A stretch of DNA of 64,000 nucleotides from Prevotella sp. E13-17 (lineage in GTDB: Bacteria; Bacteroidota; Bacteroidia; Bacteroidales; Bacteroidaceae): NCBI RefSeq assembly GCF_022024035.1, contig NZ_CP091787.1, positions 3,070,001-3,134,000 on the forward strand, in the 5' to 3' direction. Shown piece by piece: positions 53,342 through 61,843 of this stretch (position 1 is its first letter; each line of letters begins with the position of its first letter). The notes under the pieces are model-generated. The model worked only from the letters and a program-made list of their open reading frames with translations, made no database searches and was not told the origin of the DNA. A program made the translations under genes and the position numbers.

Positions 53342-54889
53342 ATGGCTCAGATTCAGACTCAGGAACAGCGACAAGAACAGCGCATGCAGCAAGCCATCTC
53401 GCAGCAACAGCTGTTGAATGCACAACTGGTGGAACTACCCCTTCAGCAATTCATTGAACGGGTCAACACCGAGATGCACGACAATCCTGCTCTGGAACAA
53501 CAGACAGACGAGCCAGAATATCCCGACAACCCAGATTTTAACGACAGTCTTGACGCTCAGGATAACCCCAACGAAGACTACGACAGTCAGCGAGAACGCG
53601 AAGAACGTCAAGACGCGCTTGACGCCGCCTTGCAAAGTTTTGGCCAAGACGACGAGGATCTGCCTGTCTATTCTGGCAGTCACACCACGGACGAAGATTC
53701 TCATGAAGAAGAGTCCTTTGGCACCAACGAGACCTTCTATGACATGCTGCTACAGCAAGTCAGCGAACTGGAACTCAGCGACGAGGAACGCTATGTGATG
53801 GAGTATCTCATCCGCTCATTGGCCGACGATGGTCTGCTGCGCACTCCCATCGACACCATCGCAGAGGAGCTGGCAATCTATCACAACATTGATCTCAGCC
53901 CAGAAGAAGTCGAGAAGATTCTTCATCGTCTTCAGCAATTTGACCCACCAGGCATTGGCGCTCGCAATCTGCAGGAATGCCTGCAACTACAAGTTAAGCG
54001 CAAACTCGACGAAGACACCAGTAACGTCGCGCCACAAGACAAGCTCGACATGGAGCAGCTCATGCTGCGCGTCCTCACCGATCACTTCGACGACTTTAAG
54101 AACCAGCGATGGGATAAGTTGCAGAAAGACCTCAACATAGGCAGTCAGCGGATGCAAGACCTGACGCGCGAACTGCGTCACCTCAATCCACGTCCTGGTG
54201 CATCCATGAGTGAGACCATCGGTCACTCCATACACCAAATCACCCCCGATTTCATTGTTGAAACACAAGACGATGGTACCGTCACCTTCACACTGAACAC
54301 CAACGACATACCACAGTTGCAGGTTTCTCCATCATTTGCCGAACTGCTGAAGGACTATCAATCCAACAAGGACAGCATGACCCGCCAGATGAAGGAAGCC
54401 CTGCTCTACACCCGTCAGAAAGTAAGTGCAGCACAAAGTTTCATCGATGCCATCAAGATGCGTCATCACTCCATGACCCTCACCATGAAGGCCATCATTC
54501 AGTTGCAACACCCTTTCTTCGTGGAGGGCGACGAGACGCTACTTCGCCCCATGATATTGAAAGACGTGGCTGAGAAGACCGGACTGGACATCAGCACCGT
54601 CTCCCGTGTTTCCAACTCCAAATACGCTCAGACGCGATGGGGTACCTTCCCCCTGCGCTATTTCTTCAGCGAGAGTTTCACCACACAGAATGGCGAGGAG
54701 CTGTCCACCCGCGTTGTCAAAGCAGTATTGCGCGAGATGATCAACGAGGAAGACAAGCGCCATCCCCTTGCCGACGATGTTCTCTGTAAGATGCTGGCGC
54801 AGAAAGGCTATCCCATAGCCCGCCGTACCGTAGCCAAATATCGCGAGATGCTGGGCATACCCATTGCACGTTATAGAAAGTCTAATTAG
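53342..54889 (+). CDS. rpoN: RNA polymerase sigma-54 factor
   Basis: 515 residues. N-terminal Gln-rich activator-interaction region (QIQTQEQRQEQRMQQAISQQ), an acidic linker (about 55-125, rich in Asp and Glu), the core-binding domain, and the C-terminal DNA-binding domain with the RpoN box ARRTVAKYRE near residue 495. It directs polymerase to -24/-12 promoters that need an enhancer-binding ATPase. No enhancer-binding protein is in the window. Cotranscribed with a preceding unknown gene and following PAP2-like, purE and ispG genes, an arrangement without obvious functional theme. Confidence 0.96.
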   Translation: MAQIQTQEQRQEQRMQQAISQQQLLNAQLVELPLQQFIERVNTEMHDNPALEQQTDEPEYPDNPDFNDSLDAQDNPNEDYDSQREREERQDALDAALQSFGQDDEDLPVYSGSHTTDEDSHEEESFGTNETFYDMLLQQVSELELSDEERYVMEYLIRSLADDGLLRTPIDTIAEELAIYHNIDLSPEEVEKILHRLQQFDPPGIGARNLQECLQLQVKRKLDEDTSNVAPQDKLDMEQLMLRVLTDHFDDFKNQRWDKLQKDLNIGSQRMQDLTRELRHLNPRPGASMSETIGHSIHQITPDFIVETQDDGTVTFTLNTNDIPQLQVSPSFAELLKDYQSNKDSMTRQMKEALLYTRQKVSAAQSFIDAIKMRHHSMTLTMKAIIQLQHPFFVEGDETLLRPMILKDVAEKTGLDISTVSRVSNSKYAQTRWGTFPLRYFFSESFTTQNGEELSTRVVKAVLREMINEEDKRHPLADDVLCKMLAQKGYPIARRTVAKYREMLGIPIARYRKSN

Positions 54890-54900
54890 TCATCATCAGG

Positions 54901-55557
54901 ATGTCAAGAGAAAAAAACATCATCAGGATATCAAAAGATAAAAGCATCATCATTGCCGCCCGCACTATCAGCATGATGTTCACCCCCTTTTACCTGCCGT
55001 TGGTAGGTCTTATTGTACTGTTCACCTTCAGCTATCTCAGTCTGCTGCCTGCAGGCTATCGGTTCATGGTGCTTAGCTTGGTGTACCTGTTCACCATCCT
55101 CATGCCCACCTTTCTCATTCGTCTTTATCGCAACTATCATGGTTGGACACTTTTCGAACTGAGCAGCAAGCGCCGTCGCCTTGTGCCCTACCTCATTTCC
55201 ATCTGCAGCTATCTGCTGTGCATACAGGTGCTCAACGCACTCAACATTTTCCATTTCGTATCATCCATTGTCTTTGCGGCATTGATGGTACAGATTGTGT
55301 GTGCCATCATCAACGTGTGGTGGAAGATTTCCACCCATACCGCAGCCATCGGAGGTGTGGCAGGTGCCCTGTTGGTGTTTGCCGAGATATTCTCCTTCAA
55401 CCCTGTCTGTTGGCTTTGCCTCACCCTCATCGTAGCCGGTCTGTTGGGCAGTGCCCGCATGTTTCTGCGTCAGCATACGCTGGCCCAGGTGTGTGTAGGC
55501 TTCCTTGTAGGCTTCCTCATTGGTGGTACAGGCATTTTCTATTTCGCAATTGATTAA
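54901..55557 (+). CDS. PAP2-like multi-pass membrane protein
   Basis: 218 residues with about six hydrophobic segments and a basic N-terminus. The end of the protein (STHTAAIGGVAG, and GSARMFLRQHTLAQVCVG) resembles the C-terminal motifs of PAP2-type lipid phosphatases, but the first PAP2 motif (KxxxxxxRP) is not evident (only KRRRLVPY). It may be a divergent, possibly inactive, member. Located 11 bp after rpoN and 14 bp before purE. Confidence 0.7.
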   Translation: MSREKNIIRISKDKSIIIAARTISMMFTPFYLPLVGLIVLFTFSYLSLLPAGYRFMVLSLVYLFTILMPTFLIRLYRNYHGWTLFELSSKRRRLVPYLISICSYLLCIQVLNALNIFHFVSSIVFAALMVQIVCAIINVWWKISTHTAAIGGVAGALLVFAEIFSFNPVCWLCLTLIVAGLLGSARMFLRQHTLAQVCVGFLVGFLIGGTGIFYFAID

Positions 55558-55571
55558 AAAGTATCAAGAAT

Positions 55572-56078
55572 ATGAAACCAGTAGTAAGTATCATCATGGG
55601 CAGCACGAGCGACCTGCCCGTCATGGAAAAAGCATGTAAGTTGCTCGACGAGATGCAGGTTCCTTTTGAAGTCAACGCACTCTCTGCCCACCGCACTCCC
55701 GATGCCGTCGAGACCTTTGCGCGCACAGCCCAGGAACGTGGTCTGAAGGTTATCATTGCCGGTGCCGGTATGGCTGCCGCCCTGCCTGGTGTCATCGCAG
55801 CCTCAACCACGCTGCCCGTCATCGGTGTTCCCATCAAGGGCATGCTTGACGGTCTCGACGCCATGCTCTCCATCATCCAGATGCCCCCAGGCATTCCCGT
55901 AGCCACCGTGGGTGTCAACGGAGCTCAGAACGCAGCCATTCTGGCTGTCGAGATGCTTGCCCTCAGCGATGCTGACCTGGCAAAGCGACTGAGCGACTAC
56001 AAGACTGGTCTGAAGAGCAAGATCGAGAAAGCCAACAAGGATTTAGCAGAAGTGAAATATGAGTATAAGACGAACTAG
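55572..56078 (+). CDS. purE: N5-carboxyaminoimidazole ribonucleotide mutase
   Basis: 168 residues, full length for class I PurE. IIMGSTSDLPVM (with the phosphate-binding Ser-Asp), SAHRTPDAV (catalytic His), and GAGMAAALPGVIAA with PVIGVPI are all present. It converts N5-CAIR to CAIR in purine synthesis, in the cytoplasm. The purK partner is not in the window. It overlaps the start of ispG by 20 bp in another frame, indicating coupled translation. Confidence 0.96.
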   Translation: MKPVVSIIMGSTSDLPVMEKACKLLDEMQVPFEVNALSAHRTPDAVETFARTAQERGLKVIIAGAGMAAALPGVIAASTTLPVIGVPIKGMLDGLDAMLSIIQMPPGIPVATVGVNGAQNAAILAVEMLALSDADLAKRLSDYKTGLKSKIEKANKDLAEVKYEYKTN

Positions 56079-57450
56079 TAGTGTCTGCCACGTAGGCCAC
56101 ATTGCCATTGGTGGCGACAACCCCATCCGCATACAGTCGATGGCTACCACCGACACCAACGACACCGAGGCAAGCGTGGCTCAGGCCAAGCGCATTATCG
56201 ATGCTGGCGGCGAACTGGTACGCTTCACCACCCAAGGCAGTCGCGAGGCAGAGAACATGAAGAACATCTCTGCCCGTCTGAAGGCCGATGGCTACACCAC
56301 CCCACTGGTGGCCGATGTGCATTTCACAGCTCACACTGCCGACATTGCAGCACAGTACTGCGAGAAGGTGCGCATCAACCCAGGCAACTATGTTGACCCG
56401 GGCCGCACGTTCAAACACCTGGAATACACCGACGAGGAGTATGCCGCCGAACTCGAGAAAATAGAGAAGAAGCTCGTGCCCTTCATCAACATCTGTAAGG
56501 AGCACCACACGGCCGTGCGTATCGGTGTGAACCACGGCTCCCTGTCCGACCGCATCATGAGTCGCTATGGCGACACCCCCGAGGGTATCGTAGAGAGCTG
56601 CATGGAGTTCCTGCGCATCTTCCGTCGCGAACAGTTCAACGATGTGGTCATCTCCATCAAGGCCTCGAATACGGTTGTCATGGTGACCACCGTGCGCCTG
56701 TTGGTGAAGACCATGGACCAGGAGGACATGCACTATCCTCTGCACCTGGGCGTCACCGAGGCTGGCGAAGGCGAAGATGGCCGCATCAAGTCGGCACTGG
56801 GCATTGGAGCCCTGCTGACCGAAGGCATTGGCGACACCATCCGTGTGAGCCTCAGCGAGGAACCCGAATACGAGATTCCCGTTGCCCGCAAGCTGGTGGA
56901 CCTGATTCCCGAATGCACCAGGCTCCGTGCCGAGGCAGAGGCCAGCATTCAGGACGACACCATCACGCTGTGTCTTGATGCACCCGACTGGGAGACCTAC
57001 CAGCTGAAGGCCGCCATGGCCGTAGGTGCCCTGCTCATAGACCGCAAAGCCACGAAGCTGCAACTGTCTGTCAGCCAACAGCCGACAGCCGACAGTCAGA
57101 TGCTCACATCGCTGGCCGACGCCATTCTTCAGGCAGCACGCATCAAGTTCACCAAGACAGAATATATCTCTTGTCCAGGTTGCGGACGCACGCTCTACAA
57201 CCTGCAGGACACCATTGCCAAGATCAAGGCAGCCACGAAAGAGCTGGTCGGACTGAAGATTGGCATCATGGGATGCATTGTGAATGGCCCCGGCGAGATG
57301 GCCGATGCCGACTATGGCTACGTGGGTGCTGGTCGTGGCAAGATCAGCCTCTATCGTGCCAAGGAGTGTGTGCTGAAGAACATTCCTGAAGAGGAAGCCG
57401 TAGAACGCCTTTTAGAACTGATCAACAACGACCGCGCCGCCAAGGCGTAG
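56059..57450 (+). CDS. ispG: 4-hydroxy-3-methylbut-2-enyl diphosphate synthase
   Basis: 463 residues. TIM-barrel domain (about 1-290: GGDNPIRIQSM, RINPGNYVDPG), a short intermediate segment (about 290-365), and the [4Fe-4S] domain (ISCPGCGRTLY with Cys372 and GCIVNGPGEMADADYGYVG). It makes HMBPP in the MEP isoprenoid pathway using reduced ferredoxin. Bacteroidetes enzymes I remember carry a large inserted domain and reach about 600 residues; here the insert is only about 75 residues. The start overlaps purE and matches the family start. Confidence 0.94.
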   Translation: MSIRRTSSVCHVGHIAIGGDNPIRIQSMATTDTNDTEASVAQAKRIIDAGGELVRFTTQGSREAENMKNISARLKADGYTTPLVADVHFTAHTADIAAQYCEKVRINPGNYVDPGRTFKHLEYTDEEYAAELEKIEKKLVPFINICKEHHTAVRIGVNHGSLSDRIMSRYGDTPEGIVESCMEFLRIFRREQFNDVVISIKASNTVVMVTTVRLLVKTMDQEDMHYPLHLGVTEAGEGEDGRIKSALGIGALLTEGIGDTIRVSLSEEPEYEIPVARKLVDLIPECTRLRAEAEASIQDDTITLCLDAPDWETYQLKAAMAVGALLIDRKATKLQLSVSQQPTADSQMLTSLADAILQAARIKFTKTEYISCPGCGRTLYNLQDTIAKIKAATKELVGLKIGIMGCIVNGPGEMADADYGYVGAGRGKISLYRAKECVLKNIPEEEAVERLLELINNDRAAKA

Positions 57451-57474
57451 GCCGTTGCGCTGTATAAAAACAAG

Positions 57475-57510
57475 AAGAAGCCCCGGGCAACACTGTCCGG
57501 GGCTTCTTTT
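57475..57510. terminator. ispG terminator
   Basis: AAGAAGCCCCGG and CCGGGGCTTCTT form a 12-bp GC-rich stem with a 10-base loop, followed by TT and then ATTT. It may also act for the convergent purF-like gene. Confidence 0.88.
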
Positions 57511-57533
57511 ATTTAGAAAGATAAGTTGTGGGA

Positions 57534-58967
57534 TTATCCGAAAAATTCGCCATCACCCTGCTGGTCGTAGCTGCTGCCATCGAAGCAGTGCGTACAAACG
57601 CTGTTCTTGGGCAGACCTATAGATGCGACGAGGTCCTCGAGCGTTGCAAACTTCACCGAGGTGAGTCCCAGACGGCGGGCAATCTCATCGACCATGCGCT
57701 TGTATTCGGGCGAGTCTGTCTGTGCATACTTGTCGAGCTTGGCCTTGTCGTCGCCTTCAAAGTCGCGAATAATCTGACGAGTGATCAGCTCCATATCGCT
57801 CTTTGAAGAGGTGAAACCGATGAATGGACAGCCATAGACCAATGGCGGACACGAGATACGCACATGTACTTCCTTGGCACCATTCTCAAAGAACTCGCGC
57901 ACATTGTCGCGCAACTGTGTGCCACGCACGATAGAGTCGTCGCAGAACACGATGCGCTGGTCCTTCAGAATATTACCATTAGGAATCAGTTTCATCTTAG
58001 CCACCAGGTTACGACGCGCCTGATTGTTGGGAGTAAACGAGCGTGGCCAGGTGGGTGTGTACTTCAGTACGGCACGCTTGTATGGAATCTTAGCACCATC
58101 AGCATAGCCCAGAGCCATGCCTACACCCGAGTCGGGGATACCGCATACCAAGTCGGCTTCCACTTGATCTTTCTCACCCATGCGCTTACCATTGCGCTCA
58201 CGCACCTCTTCCACGTTGATACCCTCGTAGCAAGAGGCAGGGAAGCCATAGTAAACCCACAAGAACGAACAAATCTGACAGCGCTTGAAGGCTGGCTGCA
58301 TCACTTCCACTGCGTCGCTCTTCACCTTGACAATCTCGCCGGGACCGATGTCGCGCACGGTCTTATAACCCAGATTGGGGAAGCTGGTAGTCTCGCTCGA
58401 CAGGGCATAGCCATCTTCTCGGTGGCCCAGCACGATGGGGGTGCGGCCCAGGAAGTCGCGCGCTGCGATGATGCCATCCTCTGTCAGAATCAGCATTGAG
58501 CACGAACCCTTGATTTTACGATAGACCAGATTGATGCCATCCACAAACGTGTTGCCCATGTTGATGAGCAGAGCCACGAGCTCTGTTTGGTTCAGGTTGT
58601 TGGCACTCTGCTCGCTCAAGTGCATACGCTGCGCCAGAAGTTCGTCGGCAATTTCGCGCAAGTTGTTTATCTTTGCCACCGTGACCACGGCATAGCGTCC
58701 CAAATGTGAGTTGATGATGATTGGCTGAGGGTCGGTATCGCTGATGACGCCTATGCCCAAATTACCAGAAAAGTCGTCAAGTTCGTCTTCAAACTTCGAA
58801 CGGAAATAGTCGCGCTCCAAAGAGTGGATACTGCGTGAAAATCCCTTTTCTTCATCGTAAGTTACCAAACCTGCACGTCGTGTACCAAGGTGTGAATTGT
58901 AATCGGTTCCGTAAAACAAATCGTTTACGCAACTCTTTGTAGAGATTGTGCCAAAAAAGCCGCCCAT
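57534..58967 (-). CDS. Amidophosphoribosyltransferase-like protein lacking the N-terminal cysteine
   Basis: 477 residues from the ATG giving MGGFFGTISTKSC; a frame extending 357 bp upstream is non-coding and overlaps the opposite PAP2 gene region. The C-terminal half is a clear PRPP-binding transferase domain (VFCDDSIVRGTQ). The N-terminal half resembles the class II glutaminase of PurF, but residue 2, which should be the nucleophilic Cys (MCGI...), is Gly (MGGF...). The protein could use ammonia directly or be a regulatory paralogue of a complete PurF elsewhere. Role in the first step of purine synthesis is likely but not proven. Confidence 0.87.
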   Translation of the reverse strand: MGGFFGTISTKSCVNDLFYGTDYNSHLGTRRAGLVTYDEEKGFSRSIHSLERDYFRSKFEDELDDFSGNLGIGVISDTDPQPIIINSHLGRYAVVTVAKINNLREIADELLAQRMHLSEQSANNLNQTELVALLINMGNTFVDGINLVYRKIKGSCSMLILTEDGIIAARDFLGRTPIVLGHREDGYALSSETTSFPNLGYKTVRDIGPGEIVKVKSDAVEVMQPAFKRCQICSFLWVYYGFPASCYEGINVEEVRERNGKRMGEKDQVEADLVCGIPDSGVGMALGYADGAKIPYKRAVLKYTPTWPRSFTPNNQARRNLVAKMKLIPNGNILKDQRIVFCDDSIVRGTQLRDNVREFFENGAKEVHVRISCPPLVYGCPFIGFTSSKSDMELITRQIIRDFEGDDKAKLDKYAQTDSPEYKRMVDEIARRLGLTSVKFATLEDLVASIGLPKNSVCTHCFDGSSYDQQGDGEFFG

Positions 58968-59000
58968 AATTGTTATCGCTGTGTTGATTAAAAATCGGTG

Positions 59001-59008
59001 CAAAATTA
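59001..59008 (-). promoter_or_regulatory. -7 promoter box of the PurF-like gene
   Basis: Reads TAATTTTG on the minus strand, a full match, 33 bp before the chosen start codon. Confidence 0.65.
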
Positions 59009-59035
59009 CAAAAATCTCGCTGAATGAGCAACATT

Positions 59036-59995
59036 TCAACGAGATTTTTTGTATATAAACCTTAAAAGGAAATAATAGAACGTGCCGAAGAATACACCGG
59101 CTATTGCATCGATGGCATAATGCGCCAAGATATAGAAGGTGCCAAAGAACATCAGGACCGCAAGGGGCAGCAGACTGAAGAACAGCCAGCGACTGCGTGC
59201 CTGCCATGCCAACCACAGCAGAATGGTGGTGACGCCGACATGACTGCTGGGAAAAGCAGCCGTGGGGCGCTCGCCGGCGTTGTGCGAGATGATGGTGAGT
59301 TGATGGAACAGACCGTCTTGCCACCCGGGAATGGGCAGACAGTCGGTGTTGTTCTCAAAATAGTGACCGACGTTGGGGAACACGCCTTGTGCAATCTGGT
59401 CCACACCCACGGCGCAGTAGTAGAACTGCGGGCCGACCACAGGCAGGAAGATGAACACCAGATAGAACAGGAAGAAACTGCCCAACAGGATGAATGCCAT
59501 GCGCTCGAAGTCATCAAAACGCTTAAAGAGATAATAGAGCATCACGGCCAGCATCACCACATAATAGCTCTCGTAGCCCAGTTTCACCAGTTCGCTGACC
59601 AGCGGTTGAGGAAACTGCTGGGCAAAGAGCAGAGCGGGCTGACAGCTAAAGACCGTCTGTTCGCACTGGGCAAACACGTGATCGAGATTGGGCAGCATGC
59701 GGTTCAGCTCGTAGGTGTCGGGATACCACAGCCCCAGCAGCATCAACTGTGCCAGGGCGCGCAGGAACATAGTGAAGCGACAGGGCTTCAGTGTGTATAT
59801 CCATTTCAGCAGAAATAGGGCTGCCAATGTCTGCAAACGCACGCTCACCATGGATGCCATGTGCAGTTCATGACTGAACGAGTAGTAGAGCATGAGCAGC
59901 GAGGTGAACACCACGTAAGCCATGATGAGCCATTCAAAAGCCAAGAATCCCTGACGGGGCTGCTCGTCACGAGCAAATAGTTGTCTTAAATCCAT
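59036..59995 (-). CDS. PAP2/inositolphosphotransferase-like membrane protein
   Basis: 319 residues with about six membrane segments. The C-terminal part has AAFPSSHVGVTT and AHYAIDAIAGVFFG, motifs 2 and 3 of the PAP2 superfamily, with the expected His residues. The overall look (long N-terminal membrane region, conserved GW/HN stretch) is closer to the Aur1/Ipt1-like inositolphosphotransferases. In sphingolipid-making Bacteroidales such proteins may act in inositol lipid formation; that is inference. Its first 10 bases overlap the end of the epimerase gene, so the pair is coupled. Confidence 0.85.
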   Translation of the reverse strand: MDLRQLFARDEQPRQGFLAFEWLIMAYVVFTSLLMLYYSFSHELHMASMVSVRLQTLAALFLLKWIYTLKPCRFTMFLRALAQLMLLGLWYPDTYELNRMLPNLDHVFAQCEQTVFSCQPALLFAQQFPQPLVSELVKLGYESYYVVMLAVMLYYLFKRFDDFERMAFILLGSFFLFYLVFIFLPVVGPQFYYCAVGVDQIAQGVFPNVGHYFENNTDCLPIPGWQDGLFHQLTIISHNAGERPTAAFPSSHVGVTTILLWLAWQARSRWLFFSLLPLAVLMFFGTFYILAHYAIDAIAGVFFGTFYYFLLRFIYKKSR

Positions 59996-60999
59996 CCGTT
60001 ATCTTGATACCATTTCACAGTGAGGGGCACTCCCTTCTCCAATGTGTATTGAGGGTTATAGCCCAACTCACGACGGGCGGGCTCGATGTCACAGCGCCAG
60101 TTGCGCTGTTTCAGTATGTGATACTTATCATTATTCAGTGCGCTAATCTTGCCACGCAGATGACCTATCTGGTCGCCAAACCAAGTGACCACGCGCAACA
60201 CCCATACGGGTGCCGTGATACGAATCCACCAAGGGTTGCCCAGTTCGCGGCGAATCAAGTCAGAAAAGGTCGTTGACTGATAGACCTCGCCATCGCTCAG
60301 GAAGTATTTGTGGCCCACTTCGCCATGCTCCAGTGCCAAAAATACGGCCTGTACCACGTCAAGCACATAGACAAAAGTGATGTCCTGACGGGTGAAGCCC
60401 ACGGCAAAGTCACTGTGCTGCTTGATGCTCTGCACCATCAGGAAGTAGTCGCGCTCGCGAGGACCATAGACGCCCGTGGGGCGTAGCACGATATAGGGGA
60501 AAAGCTTACCGGTCGATGATTCGCCATTCAGTGTGTCCAACCAGCGCTCTGCCTCCAGCTTGCTCTTGCCGTAGGCAGTGTTGGGCTGTGGTGTGTCGGT
60601 GTCCTTTATCTCGGTGTAGGGCTGACGTTCGCGGATGGCTCCAAAGACACTGAGCGAGCTCAGATAGACAAAGCGCTTCAGCGGCATCTGCAGTGCCATC
60701 AGGGCACGCACAAGATTCTTGGTGCCCTCGGTGTTCACGCGAAAGAAGTCTTCGGTGTTCAGGCATTTTGTCACGCCGGCAGCATGCACCACATAGTCAA
60801 ACTGGTGGGGACGCAACTGCGCCTCCAGCTTAGACTGGTCCGACAGGTCGAGCTCCAGGAAGTGCAATCCCTCGATGTTCAGAAAGTCACGTTTGCTACT
60901 GCCACGCATGGCTGCCCAGGTGTCGAAGCCCTGACGCACGGCTTCTTCGCAAATAAACGAGCCTATAAATCCGCTGGCTCCCGTGATAAGAATCTTCAT
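59986..60999 (-). CDS. NAD-dependent epimerase/dehydratase family protein
   Basis: 337 residues from the ATG giving MKILITGASGFIGS, the Rossmann glycine motif. YGKSK (about 147-151) supplies the catalytic Tyr and Lys, and SSLSVFGA the Ser. Short-chain extended dehydrogenase fold, cytoplasmic. The likely substrate is a nucleotide sugar or a steroid-/lipid-like compound; sequence does not tell. A longer frame reaches 61062 but passes through the promoter. It is followed, overlapping by 10 bp, by the PAP2-family gene, so a shared pathway, perhaps in lipid or glycan synthesis, is plausible. Confidence 0.9.
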   Translation of the reverse strand: MKILITGASGFIGSFICEEAVRQGFDTWAAMRGSSKRDFLNIEGLHFLELDLSDQSKLEAQLRPHQFDYVVHAAGVTKCLNTEDFFRVNTEGTKNLVRALMALQMPLKRFVYLSSLSVFGAIRERQPYTEIKDTDTPQPNTAYGKSKLEAERWLDTLNGESSTGKLFPYIVLRPTGVYGPRERDYFLMVQSIKQHSDFAVGFTRQDITFVYVLDVVQAVFLALEHGEVGHKYFLSDGEVYQSTTFSDLIRRELGNPWWIRITAPVWVLRVVTWFGDQIGHLRGKISALNNDKYHILKQRNWRCDIEPARRELGYNPQYTLEKGVPLTVKWYQDNGWI

Positions 61000-61018
61000 A
61001 ATCGTCAAAATTTGGGTG

Positions 61019-61026
61019 CAAAGGTA
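61019..61026 (-). promoter_or_regulatory. -7 promoter box of the epimerase gene
   Basis: Reads TACCTTTG on the minus strand, a full match, 19 bp before the start codon, 23 bp from the divergent -7 box of the M15 gene. Confidence 0.65.
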
Positions 61027-61048
61027 GTAATTATTAACTGATTTTGTG

Positions 61049-61056
61049 TATATTTG
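61049..61056 (+). promoter_or_regulatory. -7 promoter box of the M15 gene
   Basis: TATATTTG, full match, 17 bp before the start codon. The divergent promoters nearly overlap. Confidence 0.65.
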
Positions 61057-61073
61057 CAGCAAAAAATAACAAG

Positions 61074-61718
61074 ATGAAATGGCTCTTATATATTAATATG
61101 GTGGTGCTGACGCTGTGCGCACAAGGCTGCAAAGCACAGGGCGAAGACTTCTCAATCAGCGAAATCAGCGACTCGGTATGGCACGTGATGCAGGGCAAGA
61201 CATACCACGACAACCCGCACATCCAGCGTGCCGACCTGCGCTATATCCGCGTGCTTCACTGGGACTACGACGGCAAGACACACCAGGGCGAGATGGTGTG
61301 CAACAAGCTCATTGCGCAAGACCTCATCGACATTTTCCGCCAACTCTACAAGGCGCACTACCCCATCGGGCGCATGGTGCTGCCCGACAACTACGATGCC
61401 GGCGACGAACGACAGATGCGCGACAACAACTCATCGTGTTTCTGCTATCGCGTCGTGGCCAACTCGAAGACGCTGTCGAAGCACGCCATGGGCATGGCCG
61501 TGGACCTGAACACGCTTTACAATCCCTACTACCGCCGCTACCCCAGCGGAAAGGTGGTCATTCAGCCCACCACCGGCAAGCCCTACTGCGACCGCTCGAA
61601 GAAGTTCCGCTATAAGATCACCAGCGACGACCTGGCTTGTCGCCTCTTCAAGAAGCACGGTTTCACGTGGGGAGGCGACTGGAAGTCGCACAAGGACTAC
61701 CAGCATTTCGAGAAGTAA
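61074..61718 (+). CDS. M15 family D-Ala-D-Ala carboxypeptidase-like protein
   Basis: 214 residues from the ATG giving MKWLLYINMVVLTLCAQGCKAQ, a signal or lipoprotein-type leader (CAQGC is an imperfect lipobox). The zinc and catalytic residues of VanY/L,D-type M15 peptidases are visible: SKHAMGMAVDLN (His and Asp) and the C-terminal SHKDYQHFEK (His). It probably trims peptidoglycan stem peptides in the periplasm. Start chosen after the promoter rather than at 61044. Its codon usage is GC-richer than neighbouring genes. Confidence 0.86.
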   Translation: MKWLLYINMVVLTLCAQGCKAQGEDFSISEISDSVWHVMQGKTYHDNPHIQRADLRYIRVLHWDYDGKTHQGEMVCNKLIAQDLIDIFRQLYKAHYPIGRMVLPDNYDAGDERQMRDNNSSCFCYRVVANSKTLSKHAMGMAVDLNTLYNPYYRRYPSGKVVIQPTTGKPYCDRSKKFRYKITSDDLACRLFKKHGFTWGGDWKSHKDYQHFEK

Positions 61719-61799
61719 ACACAGTGTAAACATAACATAAAAAAAGCGAACTTCTGAGCTTTTTGACGACTATACAGAGAGAATCAAAGAGAAAATAAC

Positions 61800-61807
61800 T
61801 ATTTTTG
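61800..61807 (+). promoter_or_regulatory. -7 promoter box of the thioredoxin-like gene
   Basis: TATTTTTG, full match, 36 bp before the start codon. Confidence 0.62.
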
Positions 61808-61843
61808 CAGTCGAAACTTATTAATAAAACAACACAACAGAAA

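Noticed and set aside
58968..59324. Upstream extension of the PurF-like protein
   Set aside because: It runs across the promoter and into the neighbouring PAP2 gene; the family start is MGGFFGT.
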